DNA of 64,000 nucleotides. Origin: Pseudomonadota bacterium. Its GTDB lineage: Bacteria > Desulfobacterota > Desulfobacteria > Desulfobacterales > RPRI01. Below, piece after piece: positions 1 to 7,918 of the stretch (positions are counted from its first letter, which is position 1; every line of letters starts with the position of its first letter). The DNA is taken from NCBI GenBank assembly GCA_018817425.1, contig JAHITX010000096.1, positions 1 to 64,000 on the forward strand. Reading direction: 5' to 3'. A model generated the notes under the pieces. That model ran no database searches, was not told the DNA's origin, and saw only the letters and a program-made list of their open reading frames with translations. Made by a program: the position numbers and the translations under genes.

Positions 1-1
1 G

Positions 2-1753
2 GGTGCGGTAGTAAATACGGCGGCTGGTCAGGTATTGACAAACGTAGCACTTGGAGCCGGGAATAAAACAAGTCTTGGTGCAGTTGACATGAAGGGAAGC
101 GATGTAAAAGGTGCTGTGATAAATACGGCAGCGGGTCAGGTGCTGACAAATGTCGCTTTAGGGAAAGATAACACTGCTAAACTTGGCTCTGTTGAAATGA
201 AAAACAGTGACCTTAAAGGAGCTATAGTTAATACTACAGCCGGACAAGTCGTAACTAACGTAGCTTTGGGAGCTGGAAATAAAGCTGAATTAGGCGCTGT
301 CACTATGAAGTCGAGCAGTATGAAAGGGGCTATTGTAAACACTACAATGGGTCAAGCTGTAACAAATGTTGCCTTGGGAAAAGATAATAAAGCCAGTCTC
401 GGTGCTGTAAATATGGAATCAAGCAGCATGAAGGGTGCTATTGTAAATACTACAATAGGTCAAGCAGTCACAAATGTTGCTCTTGGGGCCGGGAACAAAG
501 CCAGCCTCGGATCTGCCGATCTTAAAAATAGTGATGTGAAGGGTGCAATAGTAAATACTTCGATTGGAGCCGCCATAACGAACGTTGCTTTAGGTAAAAA
601 TAATAAAGCCGGGCTTGCTTCTGTAAATTTGGAAGGCAGTAATGTAAAGGGTAATATAATCAATACGGCAGCGGGCGGAGCGGTAACAAACGTCGCACTT
701 GGCAGCAATACCAAAGCAAGTTTATCTTCTGTTGATATGAAAAACAGCACTATGAAAGGAAACATAGTAAATACGGCAGCAGGTGGAGCCGTTACTAATG
801 TTGCTTTGGGCAGTAATTCTAAAGCAAGTTTGTCTTCTGTTGATATGAAAAACAGCACTATGAAAGGAAACATAGTAAATACGGCAGCAGGCGGAGCCGT
901 TACTAATGTTGCTTTGGGCAGTAATTCTAAAGCAAGTTTATCTTCTGTTGATATGAAAAACAGTACTATGAAAGGAAACATAGTAAATACGGCAGCAGGT
1001 GGAGCAGTGACAAACGTTGCACTTGGCAGCAATACCAAAGCAAACCTTTCATCAGTCAACATGGAAAACAGTACGATGAAAGGAAACATTGTAAATACGG
1101 CAGCAGGTGGAGCAGTTACTAATGTTGCTTTGGGCAGCAGATCCGAAGCAAACCTTTCGTCAGTAAACATGAAAAACAGTACTATGAAAGGAAATATAGT
1201 AAATACGGCAGCAGGCGGGGTCGTTACTAATGTTGCTTTAGGCAGCAGATCCGAAGCAAACCTTTCATCAGTCAACATGGAAAACAGTACTATGAAGGGA
1301 AATATCACAAACACAACTGTTGGCGGGGTGGTTACTAATGTTGCTTTAGGCAGCAATACTAAGGCGAATTTAGGTTCTGTGGATATGAAAAACAGCAGCA
1401 TGCAGGGAAATATTTCAAACAGAGCGGCAGGCGGAGTTATGACTAATGTTGCTGTTGGAAGTAATTCAAGGGCAAACCTTGGTTCGGTTGTTCTTGAAAA
1501 CAGTACTGTGCATGGCAATATTTCAAACAGAGTGAGCGGAGGTGTTGTAACAAATATTGCCGTTGGATCAGGAAGCGAAGCGAATTCGGGGTCTGTTGTT
1601 GTTAAGAATCGTAACATAGGAGGCGCCGGCACCAGCTCAGGAACAGGTCTTGTGATCAATGATACCAGGGTTCCTTTCGGTGGTATGGGTGTACATAACA
1701 CCAATGTTGCTATTGGAGGAACTTCAAATAAAAATTCAGTTGTTTACAAATAG
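2..1753 (+). CDS. 36-residue-repeat surface protein, curlin-like (5' partial)
   Basis: The frame is open to the left edge, so the start and any signal peptide lie outside the window. The visible part is almost entirely a 36-residue (108-bp) tandem repeat with consensus elements TNVALGS, KASLSSVDM, KNSTMKGNIVNT and AAGGAV. About 15 units are seen, and the central ones (roughly 700-1250) are nearly identical in DNA. The last ~50 residues leave the repeat and end in NSVVYK. Composition is rich in Asn, Ser, Gly, Ala and Val, with no Cys and few aromatics, as in curlin-type amyloid subunits and beta-solenoids. The next gene has the same 36-residue period, and a CsgG-like pore gene follows, so I infer an exported fibre subunit. 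A passive adhesin or ice-binding-like solenoid is the alternative. The repeat architecture is seen directly; the role is inference. Confidence 0.75.
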   Translation, partial: GAVVNTAAGQVLTNVALGAGNKTSLGAVDMKGSDVKGAVINTAAGQVLTNVALGKDNTAKLGSVEMKNSDLKGAIVNTTAGQVVTNVALGAGNKAELGAVTMKSSSMKGAIVNTTMGQAVTNVALGKDNKASLGAVNMESSSMKGAIVNTTIGQAVTNVALGAGNKASLGSADLKNSDVKGAIVNTSIGAAITNVALGKNNKAGLASVNLEGSNVKGNIINTAAGGAVTNVALGSNTKASLSSVDMKNSTMKGNIVNTAAGGAVTNVALGSNSKASLSSVDMKNSTMKGNIVNTAAGGAVTNVALGSNSKASLSSVDMKNSTMKGNIVNTAAGGAVTNVALGSNTKANLSSVNMENSTMKGNIVNTAAGGAVTNVALGSRSEANLSSVNMKNSTMKGNIVNTAAGGVVTNVALGSRSEANLSSVNMENSTMKGNITNTTVGGVVTNVALGSNTKANLGSVDMKNSSMQGNISNRAAGGVMTNVAVGSNSRANLGSVVLENSTVHGNISNRVSGGVVTNIAVGSGSEANSGSVVVKNRNIGGAGTSSGTGLVINDTRVPFGGMGVHNTNVAIGGTSNKNSVVYK

Positions 1754-1907
1754 CGTAATTGGCAAAAAACAAAAAAATGGTGGGTCTTTCTTTACAAATA
1801 ACTAATTATATGGTTTATGCCCAGTATATGCATAGGAAGGAGAAAATCACGACAAACAAAAATTTTATAAATGTAACTATTTCACAATAAATATGAGAAA
1901 TCATTCA

Positions 1908-1936
1908 CTGACAACAAAAATTTTATGAAGTATAAA
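1908..1936 (+). promoter_or_regulatory. sigma70-type promoter for the second repeat-protein gene
   Basis: CTGACA (1908-1913), a 17-bp spacer, then TATAAA (1931-1936), about 58 bp upstream of the ATG at 1994. The -35 differs from consensus at one base. A similar AT-rich block (ACAAACAAAAATTTTATAAA, near 1851-1870) lies some 60 bp upstream and may be a second site or a duplicated control element. Confidence 0.55.
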
Positions 1937-1993
1937 TAAACTTAAAACCGAGAGAAAAAAATTAACAACAACCAAACCAAGGAGGAATGTAAA

Positions 1994-2812
1994 ATGAAAA
2001 AAGCTTTATTAGTAGTAGGTATTGTTTTAATCAGTGGTTCATTGGCTTTTGCAGGTTCAGATGTTAAAGGCGCAATTATTAACAAATCTGATGTAAAGGG
2101 CGCAGCCAATATCGCTATGGGCAAAGGCGCAACAGCTGACATGGGTACAGTAAAGATGAAAGATTCCAGCTTAAAAGGTGCTATCATCAACCAATCCAGT
2201 GTAAAGGGTGCAGCAAATATCGCTATGGGCCAGGGTGCAAAAGCTCAGATGGGTACCGTTGATATGAACAAATCCAGTGTAAAGGGTGCTATAATTAATC
2301 AGTCCGATGTAAAGGGTGCAGCCAATATCGCTATGGGCAAAGGCGCAACCGCTCAGATGGGAACAGTAAGTATGGATAAATCTGATCTTAAAGGTGCTAT
2401 CATCAACAAATCCAGTGTAAAGGGTGCAGCTAATATCGCTATGGGCAAAGGCGCAACAGCTCAGATGGGTACTGTAAGCATGAATAAATCCAATGTAAAG
2501 GGTGCCATAATCAATCAGTCTGATGTAAAGGGCGCAGCCAATATCGCTATGGGCCAGGGAGCAAAAGCTCAGATGGGTACTGTTAGCATGGATCAATCTG
2601 ATCTTAAAGGTGCTATCATCAATAAGTCCAGTGTAAAGGGTGCAGCTAATATTGCTATGGGCAAAGGCGCAACAGCCAGAATGGGCACAGTTGATATGAG
2701 CAAATCCAGTGTAAAGGGTGCTATAATCAATCAGTCTGATGTAAAGGGTGCAGCAAATATCGCTATGGGTCAGGGCGCTGAATCCAATATGGGTTCTGTA
2801 GTGCTTGAGTAG
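1994..2812 (+). CDS. secreted 36-residue-repeat protein, curlin-like subunit
   Basis: A 272-residue protein with a Sec signal peptide (Lys-Lys then ALLVVGIVLISGSLAFA, cleavage near residue 20). The rest is about seven copies of a 36-residue repeat. Each copy contains SSVKGAANIAMGKGATAQMG, then a TVSMDKSDLKGAIIN-like stretch, so the S-x-[VL]-K-G-A-x-x-N motif occurs twice per unit. The pattern of regularly spaced Asn, Gly, Ala and Gln recalls curlin repeats (S-x5-Q-x-G-x2-N-x-A), but the period is longer. A good SD (AAGGAGG, 1979-1985) precedes ATG 1994. It has the same period as the upstream protein, so the two are probably paralogous major and minor subunits exported through the CsgG-like pore encoded downstream. 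Amyloid formation is inference. Confidence 0.75.
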   Translation: MKKALLVVGIVLISGSLAFAGSDVKGAIINKSDVKGAANIAMGKGATADMGTVKMKDSSLKGAIINQSSVKGAANIAMGQGAKAQMGTVDMNKSSVKGAIINQSDVKGAANIAMGKGATAQMGTVSMDKSDLKGAIINKSSVKGAANIAMGKGATAQMGTVSMNKSNVKGAIINQSDVKGAANIAMGQGAKAQMGTVSMDQSDLKGAIINKSSVKGAANIAMGKGATARMGTVDMSKSSVKGAIINQSDVKGAANIAMGQGAESNMGSVVLE

Positions 2813-2838
2813 TTGTTATGATGCTGTAATAAAAAATG

Positions 2839-2873
2839 TTACAAGGCTGCGGGAAATATCCGCAGCCTTGTAA
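2839..2873 (+). terminator. strong hairpin after repeat-protein gene
   Basis: A perfect 14-bp stem (TTACAAGGCTGCGG at 2839-2852 with its complement at 2860-2873) and a 7-nt loop, 27 bp after the stop codon. There is no long U-run, so it could be a terminator or an mRNA-stabilising stem that raises the level of the subunit message over downstream genes. Confidence 0.6.
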
Positions 2874-3086
2874 ACCGTAAACTCGCAAAATTATTAATAA
2901 CAAGATCAGTTAAAACAACAATTGTTTCAGGCCCTCCATATTTTTATCTTTATTATTTATAACGGATGTTTTATTATAACAAATAAATAGGTTTTACTAA
3001 ACTGTTAAATTACAACAAATTATGACAAACAACATCGTAACATTTTTAGGGGTAATCTGAATAACATATCAGATATAGGGGGGCAT

Positions 3087-3419
3087 ATGATCAAAAAATA
3101 TTTTATAATGTTTTGCTGTATAATGATCGTTCCTGTTTCATTTGCACAATATTGCCGGGGCGGTGATCTGGATGATGATATTTCAAAATACACTGATGAT
3201 TCTGTCAGTGCAGACGATGAATTGGGTAAAAAAGATAATAATATCAACTTCATTGTTCTTGATGCTATGGCAGCTGCTTCGAGGAAAGCCAGTAAAGGAC
3301 AACAGGCTGGAGAGAAGGATAGCAGCGGAGATATAACGGGTGATAAGAATGAGAACAGCGTCGTGGTAGGGCCTGGCACTCAGACTGGAAATATTTATAA
3401 TATTCAGGTTATGAAATAA
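3087..3419 (+). CDS. small secreted protein of the repeat-fibre locus
   Basis: A 110-residue protein with an N-terminal signal peptide (MIKKYFIMFCCIMIVPVSFA, cleavage near residue 20). The mature part is acidic, with DLDDDISKY and many Asp and Ser, a short Ala/Ser helix-like patch (DAMAAASRKAS) and a Gly/Asn-rich C-terminus, GPGTQTGNIYNIQV. A G-rich SD (AGGGGGG) precedes ATG 3087. I do not recognise a family. The position between the repeat subunits and the CsgG-like pore suggests an accessory such as a minor subunit, nucleator or chaperone (the place CsgB, E or F takes in curli loci), but no such domain can be read from the sequence. Confidence 0.6.
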   Translation: MIKKYFIMFCCIMIVPVSFAQYCRGGDLDDDISKYTDDSVSADDELGKKDNNINFIVLDAMAAASRKASKGQQAGEKDSSGDITGDKNENSVVVGPGTQTGNIYNIQVMK

Positions 3420-3494
3420 GCCGTGGCAGATTTTATTTAAGATAAAATAGCCGCAGCCGATAAAATGTAAATATATAATTTGAAAGAGGGGAAG

Positions 3495-4856
3495 ATGAGA
3501 TACATATTCCGGAATAATAAAGCCTGCAAGAAAATGCTAATCGTTTTGACTATTATGTCATTTTCCTTGCTTCTTGCTTCTTGTGCGTCAATTGATCCGG
3601 CCGATACAGATGTTCAACTTAAAACAGAGCCGCCGGCAGCTAAAATCACCTCATTTACGCAGGCCCTGGCAGACCTTGGATTAATGACTGAAATCTATAA
3701 TGTTGATGTTGTTAAAATACAGAGCAATCCTATAGGTGATAATACCGGCACATCGGGTTCTACCGGCGGAGAAATACCAAGAGATATAACCGAAATGCTA
3801 AAGAGTTCTCTTAATTCAATCGGTGGAAGAGTTACCTTTATTCCTTATGATCCGTCATTTATTCAAAACCAGATGGTAACCGGTTATTCGAATTTTGATG
3901 AAAAACTTATACCTGATATAGTAGTAAGCGGCGGTATTACAGAATTTGACAGGGGATTGGAAACAAGGGGTGACGGCACTGATGTCAGCGCCGGTGCTGA
4001 GTTTACCGGATTGCCTGATTACCTTCCATCAAAAGAAGTAAAGCTTAGATATGGTGATGCAGGAAAAACAGGCTTGGCCAGCATAACACTTGATTTTAAC
4101 CTTCTTGATTTCAGAACTATGGCAGGTGTACCCAGAATGAGTGCCGTGAACACCATGAGGGTATCAAAAGCCATGAATGAAAGGGAATTAGGAGTAAGCC
4201 TTTTTGGTCAGACATTCGGAAGAAAGGGCTCTATAAAGAAAGTTCAGGGAAGGCACCATGCGGTAAGACTTCTTGTTGAATTGAGTATGATCCAGATTGT
4301 TGGAAAATATAATGGACTTCCTTACTGGAGATTATTGGGCGACGATGCCATGCCTGATAAAGATGTAGAAAGTGCTGTAAAGAAGTTTTATTACAAATTA
4401 ACTGATTCAGACCGATTATTTAAAATTCAGGAATGGCTGTATCTCCATGGATATGATGTCGCACTTACCGGGCAGCTTGATAATGCAACTGTTGCAGCAT
4501 TAAAACAGTTTGACAGCAGTTTTAATAAAATAGATGCGGATTTATTCCTTAGAATATATGCATCAATTCCTATAAAAGAAAGTACATTAGGCAGAAGAAA
4601 CCAGTTAGATAGGATTATGAACCAGCCCGCAGAAGTGGTTGAGGCCAGTGCGCCTGTTCAACAGCCTGTACAACAGCAACAAGCTCAGGCACAAGCTTAT
4701 GTGGAACCTCAACAGGAAGTTGCCGCTGAACCAGCACAACAACCCGCTCCTGCCGTCTCAAAACAGCAACAGGCGGCTCCAGCTCCAGCTGCTGCAAGCG
4801 TTTCCAGGAGAAAACCAAATTCTATCGGCAGAATCCTTACAGATGAAGAATGGTGA
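3495..4856 (+). CDS. CsgG-like outer-membrane secretion lipoprotein with peptidoglycan-binding domain
   Basis: A 453-residue lipoprotein: signal peptide with lipobox LLASC (Cys ~30). A CsgG/HfaB-like domain follows over about residues 45-290. Recognisable elements are DIVVSGGITEFD (like the CsgG DIMLTGGI..YD), SITLDFNLLDFRTMAGVPRM and the VNTMRVSK strand, then the closing helix HAVRLLVELSMIQIV and the end strand NGLPYW. A PG_binding_1-like helix bundle (IQEWLYLHGYDVALTGQLD, about 310-350) and a Gln/Pro/Ala-rich tail follow. CsgG forms the nonameric outer-membrane channel for curli subunits; here the added domain could anchor the pore to murein. ATG 3495 follows GAGGGG; an in-frame TTG at 3480 is less likely. 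Repeat proteins upstream support a secretion role. The CsgG assignment rests on motif order, not on a search. Confidence 0.7.
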   Translation: MRYIFRNNKACKKMLIVLTIMSFSLLLASCASIDPADTDVQLKTEPPAAKITSFTQALADLGLMTEIYNVDVVKIQSNPIGDNTGTSGSTGGEIPRDITEMLKSSLNSIGGRVTFIPYDPSFIQNQMVTGYSNFDEKLIPDIVVSGGITEFDRGLETRGDGTDVSAGAEFTGLPDYLPSKEVKLRYGDAGKTGLASITLDFNLLDFRTMAGVPRMSAVNTMRVSKAMNERELGVSLFGQTFGRKGSIKKVQGRHHAVRLLVELSMIQIVGKYNGLPYWRLLGDDAMPDKDVESAVKKFYYKLTDSDRLFKIQEWLYLHGYDVALTGQLDNATVAALKQFDSSFNKIDADLFLRIYASIPIKESTLGRRNQLDRIMNQPAEVVEASAPVQQPVQQQQAQAQAYVEPQQEVAAEPAQQPAPAVSKQQQAAPAPAAASVSRRKPNSIGRILTDEEW

Positions 4857-5476
4857 TAAATATGGGCTTATGCTGCAGAGTGGGACTTGCCATAATTTTA
4901 TTCTTTGTAGTATGCCTTTTGACATCAGCTTTTGCCGGCAATAAGAAACTGGTTGATAAAAGAACCGTGGAAATGGATGGCCAGAATAAACAAATGGTCA
5001 GACAAATTCCAAATCTGCCGAAAAATGGAACAGTTGATGCGAAAGCGAGAGTTGTTAATGAAGGAGGAAGTCTGGTTTTCGATATATATCATGTCAAAAC
5101 CTCTGTTAAGGAAGAAAGTATAGATTTTAGCGGAAAACAGAAAAATAAAGAAACAAAAGAAGAAATAATTTCTGAGCCTGAAACAAATGCAGGAAATTCA
5201 GGCTCAGATGACAGGCAGCAAGAAACGGGAAGTAACGATATATCAAGTTCTGGTATGCAGGAAAACAATGATGACTTAAATGTTGCCTCTGAACAAAATA
5301 AAGAAGAGATAAATACAGAGTTAACTTCTGAGACAGACATAGAAGTTTCAGACTTAAGTGAAGCTCAGCAAGAAGTCACAAGTCAAGATGAGTCAGTGCC
5401 CAATCCTGATGGTGATGTTAAAAATGAGATAAATTTAAAGATTGAGCAGCCGGAAGAGACTCAACAGAATAATTAA
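4850..5476 (+). CDS. exported acidic protein with low-complexity tail
   Basis: A 208-residue protein overlapping the pore gene by 7 bp, so the two are probably translationally coupled; ATG 4862 is an alternative start that gives a cleaner signal peptide. A hydrophobic signal (GLAIILFFVVCLLTSAFA) is followed by AGNKK, the same junction as in the next exported protein at 5570. A compact part with NGTVDAKARVVNEGGSLVF and DIYHVKTSV (about residues 60-90) may be a small beta domain. The remaining ~115 residues are disordered, rich in Glu, Ser, Asn, Asp and Gln. No family is recognised. Location suggests a periplasmic or surface helper of the fibre system. Confidence 0.6.
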   Translation: MVINMGLCCRVGLAIILFFVVCLLTSAFAGNKKLVDKRTVEMDGQNKQMVRQIPNLPKNGTVDAKARVVNEGGSLVFDIYHVKTSVKEESIDFSGKQKNKETKEEIISEPETNAGNSGSDDRQQETGSNDISSSGMQENNDDLNVASEQNKEEINTELTSETDIEVSDLSEAQQEVTSQDESVPNPDGDVKNEINLKIEQPEETQQNN

Positions 5477-5569
5477 ATAAGTATTATTTGTTCGATCAAG
5501 TATATTGTTAAAAAGATAGATAAAGATGGCAATGAGTTTGAATTACTCCAAAAGGAGGAGGGAAGTTCT

Positions 5570-6313
5570 ATGGTAACCAGATGTTTTAAAAGTATTTTAA
5601 TTTTATTGATTTGTGTGATATTTTCAGCGCCTAACGTATTAGCCGGCAATAAAAAAATGATGGCTATCATGGCAGCAAAAAACGATGCGATGAGGGGGCT
5701 TACAGAACAGGTATATGGCCTGAAAATCCGTGCCAGCGAAGAAGTTAGAGATATGGCTGCGGACAGTTATGTCGGAAAAACCGATTCAAAAACATCGGCA
5801 GTCATGTCCGGAATTAAGATTTCAGACATAGCCTATGATTCAAAACAAGATATTGCAAGAGCCACAGCTACAATGACGGCCAACCAGATTGTAAATATTG
5901 AGGGGGCAGACGTTGCTTTAAGCGGAAAAGTTTTCAAGCATGTAGGCTTTGGGACAAGCTCTCCGGCTAATGCAGGCCCATTAAAGGCATTAAGGGCAGC
6001 ACAGATAGATGCCTATAAACAATTGGCGCAGCAGATTGCAGGATTTACACTTGAAAGCCAGACATCAGTTGAAAATTATATGCTTAAATCAGATTTTATT
6101 AAAACAAAAGTTCAGGCGTCTCTTGCTTTTGCCGAGATCGTTGATTTTGGATGGGATGAAGCCGGTGATGCTTTTGTAAAGATGGTTATCAGCATAGATG
6201 ATGTATCTGCGATGCTTGGAGAAGCTGTTGTAGGTGCAGGAGATAAATTCGAGGTTGAAGGCCAGGGTGCTCTTGTAGATGATTTCAGAAAATCCAAAGC
6301 TGCGAAAAAATAA
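5570..6313 (+). CDS. LPP20/FlgT-N-like periplasmic protein
   Basis: A 247-residue protein with a signal peptide ending in NVLAG, then a helix-strand pattern typical of the LPP20 / FlgT N-terminal fold. This pattern occurs twice: AAKNDAMRGLTEQVYGLKI (about 30-48) and ALRAAQIDAYKQLAQQIAG (about 140-158), each followed by strands (ATATMTANQIVNIEG; AGDAFVKMVIS). LPP20-domain proteins are often encoded beside CsgG-like proteins and in flagellar or outer-membrane assembly loci. A strong SD (AAGGAGGAGGG) lies before ATG 5570. Likely a periplasmic partner of the CsgG-like pore. The domain call is by eye. Confidence 0.6.
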   Translation: MVTRCFKSILILLICVIFSAPNVLAGNKKMMAIMAAKNDAMRGLTEQVYGLKIRASEEVRDMAADSYVGKTDSKTSAVMSGIKISDIAYDSKQDIARATATMTANQIVNIEGADVALSGKVFKHVGFGTSSPANAGPLKALRAAQIDAYKQLAQQIAGFTLESQTSVENYMLKSDFIKTKVQASLAFAEIVDFGWDEAGDAFVKMVISIDDVSAMLGEAVVGAGDKFEVEGQGALVDDFRKSKAAKK

Positions 6314-6390
6314 AATGGGATTGATCTGAAAAAGTTATAAAAGGTCTTATATCCGGCGATTATTACCATAACACTATGAACATTAATTAA

Positions 6391-6447
6391 AAAATTCCTC
6401 TTCTTAGTCCTTCGATATACGGGGGCATTGGGAAGAGGATTTTTTTT
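6391..6447 (+). terminator. rho-independent terminator
   Basis: TTCCTCTTC (6395-6403) pairs with GAAGAGGA (6432-6439) and is followed by a run of eight T. It closes the transcript that contains the CsgG-like and LPP20-like genes. Confidence 0.7.
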
Positions 6448-6485
6448 AACTAAATATTACTTCTATGATTAAAGGAGATCTTAAA

Positions 6486-6785
6486 ATGAAAGATAAGTTA
6501 TGGAAAGAAAGAATAAAATATTTTCTTTTGGGTATACTTGTTGTTACAGGAATAATGTTTTTAGCCGGTGCAGATTCTTTGAATCCACCTCCGCCTAATT
6601 ATGGCAGATTTCAAATATCTTCATGGGCAACTTCTCTTGGTGACAATTCAGGAGCTGTAGGAGCATTTGTTGTTGATACTATTACAGGTGAAACAAAAAC
6701 AGTTTATGGTAGAATTTATGGTAACCCCGGTGATGGCAAACTCATAAAAAATGAGTTGCGAAAACCCTTTATTGCTATAGAATAA
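6486..6785 (+). CDS. small membrane-anchored or exported protein, unknown
   Basis: A 99-residue protein. An N-terminal basic stretch (KDKLWKERIKY) precedes a hydrophobic segment (FLLGILVVTGIMFLAGA) that is a signal anchor or signal peptide. The soluble part has PPPPNYGRFQISSWATS and GAFVVDTITGETKTVYGR, which resembles a short beta-hairpin module in which a value is displayed with its metadata; I cannot name a family. ATG 6486 follows AAAGGAGA; the in-frame ATG at 6465 lies upstream of that SD and is rejected. It stands alone between two hairpins. Confidence 0.55.
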   Translation: MKDKLWKERIKYFLLGILVVTGIMFLAGADSLNPPPPNYGRFQISSWATSLGDNSGAVGAFVVDTITGETKTVYGRIYGNPGDGKLIKNELRKPFIAIE

Positions 6786-6834
6786 ACCCAATATAGGCTA
6801 ATAAAATTTTTAAAAGAATTTAAAACATTGTAAG

Positions 6835-6856
6835 AGCTGACTGGAAAGAGTCAGCT
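6835..6856 (+). terminator. short perfect hairpin upstream of the DUF2807 gene
   Basis: AGCTGACT (6835-6842) and AGTCAGCT (6849-6856) form an 8-bp stem with a 6-nt loop, 46 bp before the next start codon. There is no U-run, so it is a weak terminator or an mRNA 5' structure. Confidence 0.4.
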
Positions 6857-6902
6857 GAATCACTACAATTTATAAATACCTGATATAAGGAAAGGAGAAC
6901 AT

Positions 6903-7694
6903 ATGAAGGCAACTCACTATTATTTAATAATATTGTTTATTATTCTTTCCGTAATGTTATTGAGTGCAAATAAAGCTGATGCGAGCGGAATATCTATAAA
7001 TTTAGGTGATGGCAGCGCTAGTGATATATCAATTGATGGAGGTGTGGCGCAGTCAGGAAATATTTCAATTGATGGAGGTGTCGTAAGCTCTGGTAGTGGA
7101 GGCTGCGGAAGTGGTATTGAGGGGAATGGAATTGATAAGAAGGAAAAAAGAGTTGTATCTGAATTTAAATCTGTAGAGATAGACGGTGCCTTTAATGTTT
7201 ATATCGAATGTCAAAAGAAAAAAAGTATAGAGGTAAGGGGTGACAGCAATATATTACCCCATATCATAACAAGAGTCGTGGGAAATACTCTTCAAATTAC
7301 TTCAAATAAAACTATATGCCCGAAAAAATTGCTTGAAGTTAGGGTATCTGTAGACAATGTTGAAAAAATATTGGTTTCGGGTGCTGTTGATCTTTTAATT
7401 TCCGGAGTAAATAATAATGGCCTTGATGTTGAAGTTGATGGGGCAGTAGATGTAAAAGCATCTGGAAAAACAAAGAATTTAAAGCTTGATATATCCGGTT
7501 CAGGCGATATTAAAGCAAAGGAACTTAAAGCTGAAAATGTAGATGTAATAGTTAACGGAGCCGGCAATGCGATTATAAATGTTTCTAAAAAACTTAATGC
7601 TGAGATAAACGGTGCCGGTGATATTACTTACTATGGTAATCCAAAAGAAGTCGTTAAAGATGTTTCAGGGGTAGGCGATATTATCAAAAAATAA
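6903..7694 (+). CDS. secreted DUF2807 (GIN-domain, putative adhesin-like) protein
   Basis: A 263-residue protein. After a signal peptide (about 1-27) come two 12-residue repeats (DISIDGGVAQSG, NISIDGGVVSSG) and a Gly-rich linker. A DUF2807 domain follows (about 80-260), with the usual beta-solenoid-like runs: FKSVEIDGAFNVYIE near its start, LLISGVNNNGLDVEVDGAVD, LDISGSGDIKAKELKAENVD and LNAEINGAGDITYYGNP. DUF2807 proteins are exported and form right-handed beta structures; a function is rarely known. A strong SD (AAGGAAAGGAG) lies before ATG 6903. Its place at the end of the repeat-fibre locus and its own short repeats suggest another surface component. Confidence 0.75.
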   Translation: MKATHYYLIILFIILSVMLLSANKADASGISINLGDGSASDISIDGGVAQSGNISIDGGVVSSGSGGCGSGIEGNGIDKKEKRVVSEFKSVEIDGAFNVYIECQKKKSIEVRGDSNILPHIITRVVGNTLQITSNKTICPKKLLEVRVSVDNVEKILVSGAVDLLISGVNNNGLDVEVDGAVDVKASGKTKNLKLDISGSGDIKAKELKAENVDVIVNGAGNAIINVSKKLNAEINGAGDITYYGNPKEVVKDVSGVGDIIKK

Positions 7695-7825
7695 TATTAT
7701 ATTTTGTAAGTTGTAATTCAATTTACATGTTTTAATAACAATATCAATAAATAACCGCATATTGCATGCTTTTCGCTTTCATACTTTTATTTTAAGGTTG
7801 TTGATTCAGTAAAAACGTAAACGGC

Positions 7826-7854
7826 TTGACACCTGTAGGTGGAGTATGTTAGAT
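7826..7854 (+). promoter_or_regulatory. sigma70-type promoter upstream of the acidic-protein gene
   Basis: TTGACA (7826-7831), a 17-bp spacer, then TTAGAT (7849-7854), about 65 bp before the ATG at 7919. The -35 is perfect and the -10 weak. Confidence 0.5.
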
Positions 7855-7918
7855 TTCAAGTCATTGTGAGGACTTGTTTAATTCCCGTATTTTGAAAAAC
7901 CTAAAAATTGGGGGTGCA

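Noticed and set aside
460-1704. 414-codon open frame on the minus strand
   Set aside because: Antisense to the 36-residue repeat gene; its own repeats mirror the sense repeats, no SD and no family-like sequence. A by-product of biased codons in the repeats.
2171-2596. 141-codon minus-strand frame
   Set aside because: Same explanation as above, opposite the second repeat gene; no start signal and a low-complexity reading.
1-2812. Possible CRISPR or other spaced-repeat array
   Set aside because: The periodic DNA has a 108-bp unit that is a multiple of three with one continuous frame, so it is protein repeats, not spacer arrays.
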